From Pelomonas sp. Root1444 (GTDB lineage Bacteria > Pseudomonadota > Gammaproteobacteria > Burkholderiales > Burkholderiaceae_C): DNA of 47,051 nucleotides. The translations under genes and the position numbers were made by a program. How positions within the stretch are numbered: the stretch's first letter is position 1; each line of letters begins with the position of its first letter. Under the pieces are notes generated by a model. That model was not told where the DNA came from. It ran no database searches and saw only the letters and a list, made by a program, of their open reading frames with translations. This document shows positions 24,344-32,050 of the stretch, one piece after another. The stretch lies in NCBI RefSeq assembly GCF_001426885.1, contig NZ_LMFP01000024.1, forward strand, positions 1 to 47,051, in the 5' to 3' direction.

Positions 24344-26446
24344 ATGACCGGCAAGCCCTTGGACCGCCTGTCCCGACGGCTGCGCATCCGCACCCGGCTG
24401 GGCCTGGCGTTCGGGCTGCTGCTGTTGCTGCTGCTGGGTCTGGCGGCGCTGTCGGTGGTCCGCCTCACGGGCCTGTCCGAGGCGCTGAACCGCATCGTCG
24501 ACGAGCAGGCCGCCATCCGCGATTCGGTCAACGAGATCAACCGCAACGCCGAGTCCGTCGCGCGCAAGCTGCTGGTGCTGATGAGCCCGGACAGCGAGCT
24601 GCGCGTGACGGCCTATCCCGAGATCGCGTCGGCCAACAGCCGGCTCGACGACGCGATGCAACGCCTGGCCCTGGTACTGCCGCCCGGGCCGCGCAGCGAG
24701 CGCCTGGCCGACGTGCACCAGCGCCTGGCCGAGTACCGCGCCAGCTACGTGGACGTGCGCGACCTCATCGAGCGCGACGACTTCCAGGCCGCGCGCGCGG
24801 TGCTGGGCAGCGACACCGAATCGGCGCTGTCGCTGTTCGTCGGCGCCATCCACCAGCTGGCCGCCAGCGAAGAGCGCGCCGGCACCGCCAAGGCGCGCGA
24901 GCTGCGCGACCAGATCGACGCCGACCGCACCGGCGTGCTGGCACTGTGCATCGGTGCCCTCGTGGCCGGCGCGCTGCTGGCCGTGGGCGTGACGCGCTCC
25001 ATCGTCGTGCCGCTCAAGCGCGCCGAGGACGGCGCCGAGCTGATCGCCCAGGGCCAGTACGGCCACCGCATTGAGGCCGACTCGGCCGATGAGCTGGGCC
25101 ACATGGCCCGCGCGATGAACACCATGGCCGAGGCGGTGGGCGAGCGCGAGGCGGAGCTGCGCCGGCTCGCCGACGTCGACCTGTTGACGGGCCTGCCGCA
25201 GCGCGCCCGCTTCATCGCCGACGGCGACCGCCTGCTGGCCAACCTGCCCGAAGGCGAGCGGCTGGCGGTGCTGATCTGCATCGACGTGGACCGGCTCAAG
25301 GCCGTCAACGGCGTGCTCGGCTTCGACGCCGGCGACGCCCTGCTCAAGGGCGCCGCGGCCAAGCTGGCCACGCTGTTCGAGGGCGTGGCCGCCTATGGCC
25401 GCCTGGCCGGCGGCACCTTCGCCGCGCTGGCGCCAGTCATCCGGCTGGACCATGGCGCGGCGCTCGCCGCCCAGCTGCGCGAGGAGGTCGAGCACAAGCT
25501 GTCCTGGCAGGGCCAGTCGCTGGACCTGTCGGTGTCGCTCGGCGTGGCCCACTGGCCCGAGCATGCCCCCGACACCGAGGCGCTGCTGCGCCGCGCCGAG
25601 CAGGCGATGTTCGAGGCCAAGCGCCTGCGCCAGCCGGTCGCCATCTACAACCCCAGTGCCGAGGCCGCGCGCGCACTGCACCTGAGCCTGCTGTCCGACC
25701 TGGCCGCCGCCATCCAGCAGGACCAGCTGCGCCAGTTCCTGCAGCCCAAGCGCGACCTGCGCACCGGCCGCATCACCGGCGCCGAGGCGCTGGTGCGCTG
25801 GCAGCACCCGCAGCGCGGCTGGCTGCCGCCGGGCGACTTCATTCCCTTCGCCGAGCGCAGCGGCCGCATCCGCCAGATCACCGACTGGATGCTGGCCCGC
25901 GCGGTGCGCACGCTGGCCGACTGGGAGGCCGGCGGCCACCCGCCGCTGTGCATCGCCGTCAACATCTCGACGCTGGACATCCAGGACCAGTCCCTGCCCG
26001 CGCGCCTGGCCGCGCTGCTGTCCGAGTACCGCGTCGACCCGGGTCAGCTGCAGCTGGAGGTCACCGAGACCGGGCTGATGTCCAGCGGCACCGACCCGAT
26101 CGCCGTGCTGCATGCGCTGAAAAGCTGGGGCGTGCGGCTGGCCATCGACGACTTCGGCACGGGCCAGTCGTCGCTGGCCTACCTGCAGCACCTGCCGGTG
26201 GACGAGCTGAAGATCGACCGCAGCTTCGTGCAGGACGTCGACGGCGACCCGCGCCGCCAGGCGCTGCTGAGGTCCATCGTGGGCGTCGGCCAGGGCCTGG
26301 GGCTGACGGTGACGGCCGAGGGCGTCGAGAACGAGCGCGAACTGGCCGTCGTCCAGGGCTGCGGCTGCGACCTCGTGCAGGGCTATCTGCTCGCCCGGCC
26401 GATGGACCTGCCCGACTTCGAGGGCTGGCTGAGCCGGACAGGCTAA
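24344..26446 (+). CDS. HAMP-GGDEF-EAL protein, probable cyclic di-GMP phosphodiesterase
   Basis: This 700-residue inner-membrane protein has TM1 (about 18-40, GLAFGLLLLLLLGLAALSVV), a periplasmic helical sensor (about 41-195), TM2 (about 200-220), HAMP (about 222-272), GGDEF-like (about 283-440) and EAL (about 455-700). The cyclase motif is degenerate (AGGTF, residues 355-359, instead of GGDEF). The EAL domain looks intact: EALVRW (E481), NISTLDIQ, EVTETGLM, IDDFGTGQSSLAYL, KIDRSFV, EGVEN and QGYLLARPM. It should degrade cyclic di-GMP, with the GGDEF part possibly acting as a GTP sensor. It may oppose the diguanylate cyclase at 17.1-18.2 kb. Confidence 0.93.
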   Translation: MTGKPLDRLSRRLRIRTRLGLAFGLLLLLLLGLAALSVVRLTGLSEALNRIVDEQAAIRDSVNEINRNAESVARKLLVLMSPDSELRVTAYPEIASANSRLDDAMQRLALVLPPGPRSERLADVHQRLAEYRASYVDVRDLIERDDFQAARAVLGSDTESALSLFVGAIHQLAASEERAGTAKARELRDQIDADRTGVLALCIGALVAGALLAVGVTRSIVVPLKRAEDGAELIAQGQYGHRIEADSADELGHMARAMNTMAEAVGEREAELRRLADVDLLTGLPQRARFIADGDRLLANLPEGERLAVLICIDVDRLKAVNGVLGFDAGDALLKGAAAKLATLFEGVAAYGRLAGGTFAALAPVIRLDHGAALAAQLREEVEHKLSWQGQSLDLSVSLGVAHWPEHAPDTEALLRRAEQAMFEAKRLRQPVAIYNPSAEAARALHLSLLSDLAAAIQQDQLRQFLQPKRDLRTGRITGAEALVRWQHPQRGWLPPGDFIPFAERSGRIRQITDWMLARAVRTLADWEAGGHPPLCIAVNISTLDIQDQSLPARLAALLSEYRVDPGQLQLEVTETGLMSSGTDPIAVLHALKSWGVRLAIDDFGTGQSSLAYLQHLPVDELKIDRSFVQDVDGDPRRQALLRSIVGVGQGLGLTVTAEGVENERELAVVQGCGCDLVQGYLLARPMDLPDFEGWLSRTG

Positions 26447-26449
26447 AAT
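26444..26449 (+). promoter_or_regulatory. Candidate -10 element for the 54-residue protein gene
   Basis: TAAAAT, one change from TATAAT, overlaps the stop codon of the GGDEF-EAL gene and lies 66 bases before the small gene's ATG. No good -35 box stands 17 bases upstream, so this is only a suggestion. Confidence 0.3.
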
Positions 26450-26514
26450 CACTGCCTTTCGTCGCTGTTTTGCGTTTCGCCCCTTCTGTGGGCTAAGTTT
26501 CACCGGAGCCACTC

Positions 26515-26679
26515 ATGGGCAACAAGATCATCACCGAAGCGGACCGCCGCGCCTCCCCCCGTCCCGCCGCCCCCAAGGGCGTGACCTTCACGGCCCCCAA
26601 GGGCCAGCTGCGCAGCCTGGAGCGCGGTGCCCACACCCGCTCCAAGAAGAACCCGGGCAAGCGCCCGCATTCGGGCTGA
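26515..26679 (+). CDS. Small basic protein, 54 residues, unknown function
   Basis: The ATG at 26515 follows GGAG by ten bases; the frame ends at TGA 26677-26679. The peptide (MGNKIITEADRRASPRPAAP...) is rich in Arg, Lys and Pro. It contains two near-repeats, APKGVTFTAPKGQL, and ends RSKKNPGKRPHSG. It has no hydrophobic stretch, is strongly positively charged and may bind nucleic acid or the ribosome; that is inference. The gene is a separate unit, with a strong terminator 34 bases after its stop. It is short enough to be missed by gene callers. Confidence 0.78.
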   Translation: MGNKIITEADRRASPRPAAPKGVTFTAPKGQLRSLERGAHTRSKKNPGKRPHSG

Positions 26680-26712
26680 TCCCCAGGCTCACCGCCTGAC
26701 GGTTCACCTCAC

Positions 26713-26740
26713 ACAGGCCCCGCGGGGCCTGTTTGTTTTT
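26713..26740 (+). terminator. Rho-independent terminator
   Basis: The stem ACAGGCCCC / GGGGCCTGT (9 bp, loop GC; 26713-26732) is followed directly by TTTGTTTTT. It is the best terminator in the window and closes the transcript of the 54-residue protein, 29 bases before the next gene's start. Confidence 0.93.
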
Positions 26741-26768
26741 GTTGTCGGCTAACTCCTGACCACGGCCC

Positions 26769-28469
26769 ATGATCCGCATCACCGAACTCCGCCTGCCGCT
26801 GAACCACGCCGAGGACGCGCTGCGCCCGGCCGTCCTTGCCCGGCTCCAACTGGCCGACGCCGAGCTGGCGAACATCCACGTCTTCCGCCGCGGCCATGAC
26901 GCGCGCAAGCGCAGCGACATCCAGCTCGTCTACACGCTGGACTGCACGCTAGGCCAAGGTGTCGACGAAGCCGCCGTGCTGGCGCGCTTTGCCGGCGACC
27001 ACCAGGTGCGCGCCACGCCGGACACCGGCTACCACTTCCTGGCCCGGGTGGGTGACTACACCGGCCCGCGCCCTGTCGTCGTGGGCTTCGGCCCCTGCGG
27101 GCTGTTCGCCGCGCTGATCCTGGCGCAGATGGGCCTGCGCCCCATCGTGCTGGAGCGCGGCAAGGCGGTGCGCGAGCGCACGCAGGACACCTGGGGCCTG
27201 TGGCGCGAGCAGAAGCTGCACCCGGAGAGCAACGTGCAGTTCGGCGAGGGCGGCGCCGGCACCTTCTCCGACGGCAAGCTCTACAGCCAGATCTCCGACC
27301 CGCGCCACCTCACGCGCAAGGTGCTGACCGAGTTCGTCAAGGCCGGCGCACCGGAAGAGATCCTGTTCGTCAGCAAGCCCCACATCGGCACGTTCCGGCT
27401 GGTCAGCATGATCATCAAGATGCGCGCCGACATCGAGGCGCTGGGCGGTGAGATCCGTTTCCAGCAGAAGATGACGGACCTGCTGATCGAAAACGGCGCG
27501 GTGCATGGCGTGCAACTGGAATCCGGCGAGCAGATCAGCACGACGCATGTCGTCATCGCGCTGGGCCACAGCGCCCGCGACACCTTCCAGATGCTGCATG
27601 CGCGCGGCGTGCAGATGGAAGCGAAACCGTTCTCCATCGGCTATCGCATCGAGCATCCGCAAAGCCTCATCGACGCCGCCCGCTTCGGCCCGAACGCGGG
27701 CAATGCACTCCTTGGCGCGGCCGACTACAAGCTGGTGCACCACGCCAAGAACGGCCGCTCGGTCTACAGCTTCTGCATGTGCCCCGGCGGCACCGTGGTG
27801 GCCGCGACGAGCGAGGAAAACCGCGTCGTCACCAACGGCATGAGCCAGTACTCGCGCAACGAGCGCAACGCCAATGCCGGCATCGTCGTGGGCCTGATGC
27901 CCGAGGACTACCGCCAGGACGGCAAGCGTGACGGCAGCCCCGTGAATCCTCTCGACGGCATGGCCTTCCAGCGCCTCTGGGAAAGCCGCGCCTACGAGCT
28001 GGGCGGCGGCGGCTACCTCGCGCCCGGCTCGCTGGTGGGCGACTTCGTCAAGCGCCAGGTCAGCAAGGCCTTCGGCGACGTGATGCCCAGCTACCAGCCC
28101 GGCGTCACGCTGACCAACTTGCAGGAAAAGGGCCGCGGCTCGCTGCCGAACTACTGCCTGGAGGCGATCCGCGAGGCCCTGCCCGCCTTCGCCCGCCAGA
28201 TCCGCGGCTTCGACCGGCCGGACGCCGTGCTGACCGGTGTGGAGACGCGCACGTCGTCACCGCTGCGCATCAACCGCGGGCGCGACTACCAGAGCGTCAA
28301 CGTGCGCGGGCTGTTCCCAGCGGGCGAAGGCGCCGGCTATGCGGGCGGGATCATGTCAGCCGGGGTCGATGGCATCGAAGTGGCCGAGGCGCTGGCGGCG
28401 GACCTGCTGGGGATGCCGGATGCGCCGGTGTTGCAGGGCAAGGGCGCGAAGGCGGGCGGGCAGGTCTGA
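26769..28469 (+). CDS. FAD-dependent oxidoreductase (COG2509-type)
   Basis: This 566-residue flavoprotein begins with a small N-terminal domain (about 1-95: ITELRLPLNHAEDALRPAVLARL, RRGHDARKRSDIQLVYTLD). The Rossmann FAD site follows at about residue 100 (VVGFGPCGLFAALILAQMGLRPIVLERG). Characteristic family stretches are NVQFGEGGAGTFSDGKL, VIALGHSARDTF, FSIGYRIEHPQ, FCMCPGGTVVAATSE and, near the C-terminus, RTSSPLRINRG and LFPAGEGAGYAGGIMSAGVDGI. The reaction of this widely conserved family is not established. It follows the terminator and converges with the next gene. Confidence 0.92.
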   Translation: MIRITELRLPLNHAEDALRPAVLARLQLADAELANIHVFRRGHDARKRSDIQLVYTLDCTLGQGVDEAAVLARFAGDHQVRATPDTGYHFLARVGDYTGPRPVVVGFGPCGLFAALILAQMGLRPIVLERGKAVRERTQDTWGLWREQKLHPESNVQFGEGGAGTFSDGKLYSQISDPRHLTRKVLTEFVKAGAPEEILFVSKPHIGTFRLVSMIIKMRADIEALGGEIRFQQKMTDLLIENGAVHGVQLESGEQISTTHVVIALGHSARDTFQMLHARGVQMEAKPFSIGYRIEHPQSLIDAARFGPNAGNALLGAADYKLVHHAKNGRSVYSFCMCPGGTVVAATSEENRVVTNGMSQYSRNERNANAGIVVGLMPEDYRQDGKRDGSPVNPLDGMAFQRLWESRAYELGGGGYLAPGSLVGDFVKRQVSKAFGDVMPSYQPGVTLTNLQEKGRGSLPNYCLEAIREALPAFARQIRGFDRPDAVLTGVETRTSSPLRINRGRDYQSVNVRGLFPAGEGAGYAGGIMSAGVDGIEVAEALAADLLGMPDAPVLQGKGAKAGGQV

Positions 28470-28482
28470 CGCGCAGCCGGCG

Positions 28483-29124
28483 TCAGGCGCCGGCCGACTT
28501 CAGGCAGCCTTGCACCAGGTGGACGGCCTCGTCGCGCAGGGCCTCGTACTCCGCGTACGTCGAGAACGCCCGCTTGGGCGCCGCCTGGTTCAGGACATAC
28601 ATCGTCGCGATGATCGACCTGGCCGGCTGCAAGAGGCTGTAGAAGCTGATCGGGCCGCCCCGATTCAGGTCGGGCTGGTGCAGGGCCAGCACATCCACGC
28701 CGCCCTCGGAGGTCCGTTGCAGTTCCTTCTGGTCGGGCGTGCGGCGGGCCGAAAGAACCTTCATCTGTTCCTCGACGGCCTCGCGATCCGAGGCAGCCGA
28801 GGACGCCGCCGAAAGTTCCACCTTGAGGTTCACGAAGGGCAGGCCTTGTGCCGTTGCCAGAATGACGCGATAGCCGTCTGCCGTGCTGACCGGCTTGTCG
28901 CCCGACGCGGTTTCGACGGCACGGGACGTCGCCGTCGCCGGCAGGCGGCCTTGGTCCAGGACGCTGAACTTGCCGGCCGCGACGCAGCGCACGATGGGGC
29001 CTAACGCGTCCGTTGCCCGCTGGGCCAGCGACGGCATCGAGGACGCCAGGAGCACGGCCATGGCCATGCATTGGGAATGCCTGGTGAATCGCAATGGGTC
29101 TCTCCCTGGTTCAGCGCGCGACAT
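28483..29124 (-). CDS. Exported protein of unknown function
   Basis: The product is 213 residues from the ATG at 29124. It has a basic N-terminal region and a hydrophobic core, CMAMAVLLASSMPSLAQ, resembling a signal peptide; a start at 29067 (MAMAVLL) is equally possible. The mature protein has DALGPIVRCVAAGKFSVLDQGRLP, a predicted beta-rich middle (ADGYRVILATAQGLPFVNLKVELSA) and a helical C-terminus with a lone Cys (VHLVQGCLKSAGA). I recognise no family. The open frame upstream of 29124 codes a low-likelihood Arg-rich leader and is left out. Confidence 0.6.
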   Translation of the reverse strand: MSRAEPGRDPLRFTRHSQCMAMAVLLASSMPSLAQRATDALGPIVRCVAAGKFSVLDQGRLPATATSRAVETASGDKPVSTADGYRVILATAQGLPFVNLKVELSAASSAASDREAVEEQMKVLSARRTPDQKELQRTSEGGVDVLALHQPDLNRGGPISFYSLLQPARSIIATMYVLNQAAPKRAFSTYAEYEALRDEAVHLVQGCLKSAGA

Positions 29125-29283
29125 GCGTATCGACGCCCGGCGCTTATACCAACGCCCCAAGCCAGCAACGCGCAGGAGATTGATCGCTTTCAACGCCGCC
29201 TCAACCACTGCACTCGGCAGGCAGCGGGCAGATCCGGCGCGCGGTGGCCGTTGCGCAGCGCTGCCACGGCTCAATCTGCCGCG

Positions 29284-29685
29284 TCATTCGCCTTCGATGT
29301 TGTCCAGCCCTTGCAGGTTCTGCGTCCAGCCCAGCGCTGAGCGACACCACTTCTGCTTGCGCGGGATCAGCCGCTGGCGCTCCTCGATGCAACCGGCCCT
29401 GAGCCCGATGGCGCCCGGGCGGTCGGCGTCATAGGTGTACAGCGGAGACCCGCAGTGCCCGCAGAAGGCCTGCGCGCGCCTGGCCCCGCTGTCGCCGTGC
29501 TTGACGTAGATCGTCGGGTGGCCGTGCAGCAGCTTGAACGACCCCTCTTCCGCCGGCACCGAGACCCGGTAGGCAGACCCGGTCAGCTTCTGGCAATCGG
29601 TGCAATGACAGATCCCCGTTCTCTCGGGGTCGACGCTGGCCTCGTAGTGAATGGCGCCGCAGTGGCAGCTTCCGTGGACGAGCAT
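29284..29685 (-). CDS. GFA/CENP-V family zinc protein
   Basis: The product is 133 residues from the ATG at 29685; the open frame continues upstream with a Ser/Arg-rich non-family leader. The zinc-binding cysteines of the GFA (glutathione-dependent formaldehyde-activating-like) fold are all in place: GSCHCGAIHYEA, ICHCTDCQKLTGSAYRVS and FCGHCGSPLYTYDADRPG. Family members bind two zinc ions; the formaldehyde role shown for one member does not extend safely to this one. A small gene and a GST follow upstream on the same strand, possibly one operon. Confidence 0.88.
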   Translation of the reverse strand: MLVHGSCHCGAIHYEASVDPERTGICHCTDCQKLTGSAYRVSVPAEEGSFKLLHGHPTIYVKHGDSGARRAQAFCGHCGSPLYTYDADRPGAIGLRAGCIEERQRLIPRKQKWCRSALGWTQNLQGLDNIEGE

Positions 29686-29728
29686 CGCGGCTCCATGTGT
29701 CGAAGGTGTCGGGCAGGCGCCCACCGGT

Positions 29729-29950
29729 CTAGCGCTGCACCCTGAAGATGCCGCCCTTCTTGTACCCCGCCTGCTCATGGAACAGGTCGAACAGGAACTG
29801 CTCGAGCTCGTCATCCGCCACGAACTCAGGGACGACGAAGTGGGCCGGGGCCCGCTTGCCGTCGTTGCCGACCGACAGCACCGACCAGCCGCCCCCGGTG
29901 CGCTCGATGTCGAACAGGCCGCCGAGAATGTTGAAGCGTTCGGAAATCAT
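29729..29950 (-). CDS. Small conserved-looking protein, 73 residues
   Basis: The peptide starts MISERFNILGGLFDIERTGGGW and has a second half VVPEFVADDELEQFLFDLFHEQAGYKKG. The layout, a short beta hairpin followed by an acidic helix with DLFHE, suggests a small folded protein of a domain-of-unknown-function family that I cannot name with confidence. It lies between the GST (4 bases apart) and GFA genes on the minus strand. Tight spacing and good codon use support it as real. Confidence 0.65.
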   Translation of the reverse strand: MISERFNILGGLFDIERTGGGWSVLSVGNDGKRAPAHFVVPEFVADDELEQFLFDLFHEQAGYKKGGIFRVQR

Positions 29951-29954
29951 CGCG

Positions 29955-30602
29955 TCATTCCTCCGGAAAGCGTTCGCGCCACAACGCCGCCAGGCGCGGG
30001 TCGCCGTCGACCCGGCGCACCACCGGCGTCATGCGCGGCGCCACCTCGTAGAAGCGCTCGCGCCACGGCCCGAAGCGCGAGACGACGGCGACGTACAGGT
30101 CCAGCACCGTCAGCTCGTCGCCCAGCAGGTAGCCGCCCGGCAGCAGCTGGCTGTCCATGTTGGCCCAGCAGAAGGCGATGCGCTCGTGCACGGCCCGCAC
30201 GACGGCGTCGCGGCAGTCCTCGGGCGCGCCGATGCGCTTCACATCGGGCTTGATCCAGTGCAGCGCATAGATGGCCGACGAGACGTAGAACATCCAGCGC
30301 AGGAACTGCCGCCGCAGCGGCGCATTCGGTGCGGGCGCCAGCGTCGCGGCGGGGTCGAGGTCGGCGAGATAGATCAGGATGGCCGCGCTCTCGGTCATGA
30401 CCTCGCCGTCGGGCATGACCAGCGTCGGGATCTGGCGCATCGGGTTGCTCGTCGCGACGCGGTCGCGCGCGGCCTCCTCGGCCCAGGTGGCGCCTTCGAT
30501 CAGGTTGTAGTGCAGGCCCAGCAGCGTCAGCGCGGCTTCGACGGCCACGGAGCCGGAGGCTTGGGCGCCGTAGAGGGTGAGCAAGGCATGGTCAGCGTGC
30601 AT
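29955..30602 (-). CDS. Glutathione S-transferase family protein
   Basis: The product is 215 residues from the ATG at 30602; the in-frame leader upstream is a shadow of the methyltransferase gene. The N-terminal thioredoxin fold (LLTLYGAQASGSVAVEAALTLLGLHY) contains the cis-proline of RQIPTLV and the glutathione-binding MTESAAILIYLADL. An all-helical C-terminal domain follows (about 90-215, FLRWMFYVSSAIYALHW). It is a cytosolic enzyme for glutathione conjugation or related thiol chemistry; the subclass and substrate are unknown. It lies 16 bases downstream of the UbiE-like gene. Confidence 0.9.
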   Translation of the reverse strand: MHADHALLTLYGAQASGSVAVEAALTLLGLHYNLIEGATWAEEAARDRVATSNPMRQIPTLVMPDGEVMTESAAILIYLADLDPAATLAPAPNAPLRRQFLRWMFYVSSAIYALHWIKPDVKRIGAPEDCRDAVVRAVHERIAFCWANMDSQLLPGGYLLGDELTVLDLYVAVVSRFGPWRERFYEVAPRMTPVVRRVDGDPRLAALWRERFPEE

Positions 30603-30618
30603 GGTCCACCTGTCCAGG

Positions 30619-31371
30619 TCATGGGGCCGGCCGCACCGGTTTGCGCGCGGTGTGGATGGCAACGATACCGAGAGAAAGCCGCTTGAACGAGACATCAGCA
30701 AAACCGGCTTGTTCCAACTCGTTGCACAGCGCCGGCGCCGCGGGGAAGTCCTTGATGCCTCGCAGCAGATAGCGGTAGGCCGACGCATCACCACCCGTGG
30801 CCAGCCAGCCCAGCAGCGGCATGCAGAGGGACATGTACAGCAGATAGGCTTGTTGAGCAGCGTGCCAGCGGATGTTCGATGCTTCCAGCACGACGAGCCG
30901 CCCGCCTGGCCGCAGCACCCGCAAGGCTTCCCGCAACGCCAGGCCACGGTCGCAGATCTTCAGGCCGAGAGAGATCGAATACGCGTCCACGCTGGCGTCG
31001 GGCACGGAGGGCATGGCCTCCATGTCCAGCGTCCGGAACTGCACCTGGGAGCGGTGGCCGGCGAGGCGCCGCTCCGCGATGGCGAGCATGGCCGTGCTGA
31101 CATCCGAAGCGATGACGGTTCTGCCCTGCGTGCGTTCCCGTCTCAGCACGCGAAGGATGATGTCGCCGGTACCGCTTGCGCCGTCGAGCAGCGTCTGCCA
31201 CGGCTCCGCGGCGATAACCCGTGCGACTTCACGCTTCCACAGCCGATGGATGCCGAGGCTGAACACGTCGCACAGCAGGTCGTAGCGCGAGGCGATGCGT
31301 GCGAAGACATCGTCCTCTTGCCATTGAAATTCGGCCGCGTTGTGCGCAGGCGTAGATTGCTTGCGTTCCAT
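30619..31371 (-). CDS. UbiE/COQ5-like SAM-dependent methyltransferase
   Basis: The product is 250 residues from the ATG at 31371 (the frame upstream is open but Arg-rich and unrelated). It keeps the UbiE layout: VFARIASRYDLLCDVFSLGIHRLWKR, the SAM loop LLDGASGTGDIILRVLRRE (canonical proteins have GGTGD), IASDVSTAMLAIAERRL and LREALRVLRPGGRLVVLE. It is more divergent than a housekeeping ubiquinone/menaquinone UbiE, so it is probably a paralogue with another substrate. It appears to be co-transcribed with the GST gene. Confidence 0.85.
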   Translation of the reverse strand: MERKQSTPAHNAAEFQWQEDDVFARIASRYDLLCDVFSLGIHRLWKREVARVIAAEPWQTLLDGASGTGDIILRVLRRERTQGRTVIASDVSTAMLAIAERRLAGHRSQVQFRTLDMEAMPSVPDASVDAYSISLGLKICDRGLALREALRVLRPGGRLVVLEASNIRWHAAQQAYLLYMSLCMPLLGWLATGGDASAYRYLLRGIKDFPAAPALCNELEQAGFADVSFKRLSLGIVAIHTARKPVRPAP

Positions 31372-31385
31372 TGGGGCTTTGAAAG

Positions 31386-31499
31386 TCAGGACCCATGCTC
31401 GGGCACCTCGTCCAGCGCATGCAGAACGGGCGGCCGGTCCTTGCCCAGCATCACCGCGACAAACCGCCCTTGCGACAGCGCGTCGGTCACCTGATTCAC
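31386..31499 (-). CDS. Possible 37-residue peptide or gene remnant
   Basis: A GTG-started frame codes MNQVTDALSQGRFVAVMLGKDRP and ends DEVPEHGS. It sits between the UbiE-like gene and the 77-residue gene on the same strand, with 9-14 base gaps. Residue content looks protein-like, but no clear ribosome site and no family are seen. It may be a remnant. Low confidence. Confidence 0.3.
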   Translation of the reverse strand: MNQVTDALSQGRFVAVMLGKDRPPVLHALDEVPEHGS

Positions 31500-31508
31500 G
31501 GCGCCGCC

Positions 31509-31742
31509 TCAAGCCATCATGTCGATCAACTCTTTCGCAAACGCCAGCGCGTCCTCCGGCGTCTCGAAATGCATCTCGTTGTTCAGCTCGACCACCTCGC
31601 CGCCGGGGCCCTTGTGCACGACCGACCAGCCGCCGGCGCCGCCGTCGATGGCCAGCACGCCGAACTGGCCGGGGTCCAGGTCACGGGCGCTGCCGCCGGT
31701 GAGGACGATGTCGCGGCCGAGGTGGGAGTGGTAGCGTCGCAT
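31509..31742 (-). CDS. Small protein of unknown function, 77 residues
   Basis: Two ATGs are possible, at 31757 and 31742; the shorter form starts MRRYHSHLGRDIVLTGG. It contains GQFGVLAIDGGAGGWSVVHKGPGGEVVEL and a C-terminal helix MHFETPEDALAFAKELIDMMA. Its beta-hairpin-then-helix layout superficially resembles the 73-residue protein at 29.7-29.95 kb. It is divergent from the DUF427 gene with only about 26 bases between start codons. No family is recognised. Confidence 0.6.
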   Translation of the reverse strand: MRRYHSHLGRDIVLTGGSARDLDPGQFGVLAIDGGAGGWSVVHKGPGGEVVELNNEMHFETPEDALAFAKELIDMMA

Positions 31743-31768
31743 CCAACCCATTCTCACGGAGACCGCGC

Positions 31769-32050
31769 ATGAAGGCAGTTTGGAACGGCGTGACCATCGC
31801 CGAGAGCGACGACACGGTGGTGGTGGAAGGCAACCATTACTTCCCGGCGGAATCGCTGAGGAAGGAGTACACGACCTTCTCCAACCATCGCAGCGGCTGC
31901 CCCTGGAAGGGCCAGGCGCAGTACCTCAGCCTGCTCGTCAACGGCGAGATGAACCCCGACGCGGTCTGGTACTACGCCGACCCGCTGCCCGCCGCGGCCG
32001 AGATCAAGGGCCGCTACGCCTTCTGGAAGGGCGTCAAGGTTTCGGAGTGA
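31769..32050 (+). CDS. DUF427 family protein
   Basis: This 93-residue protein has the whole DUF427 domain: MKAVWNGVTIAESDDTVVVEGNHYFP, SNHRSGCPWKGQAQYLSLLVNG and AVWYYADPLPAAAEIKGRYAFWKGVKV. The family is small, beta-rich and of unknown function; the conserved CPWKG core is intact. It is convergent with mltA, with a 17-base overlap of the two reading frames. Confidence 0.93.
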   Translation: MKAVWNGVTIAESDDTVVVEGNHYFPAESLRKEYTTFSNHRSGCPWKGQAQYLSLLVNGEMNPDAVWYYADPLPAAAEIKGRYAFWKGVKVSE

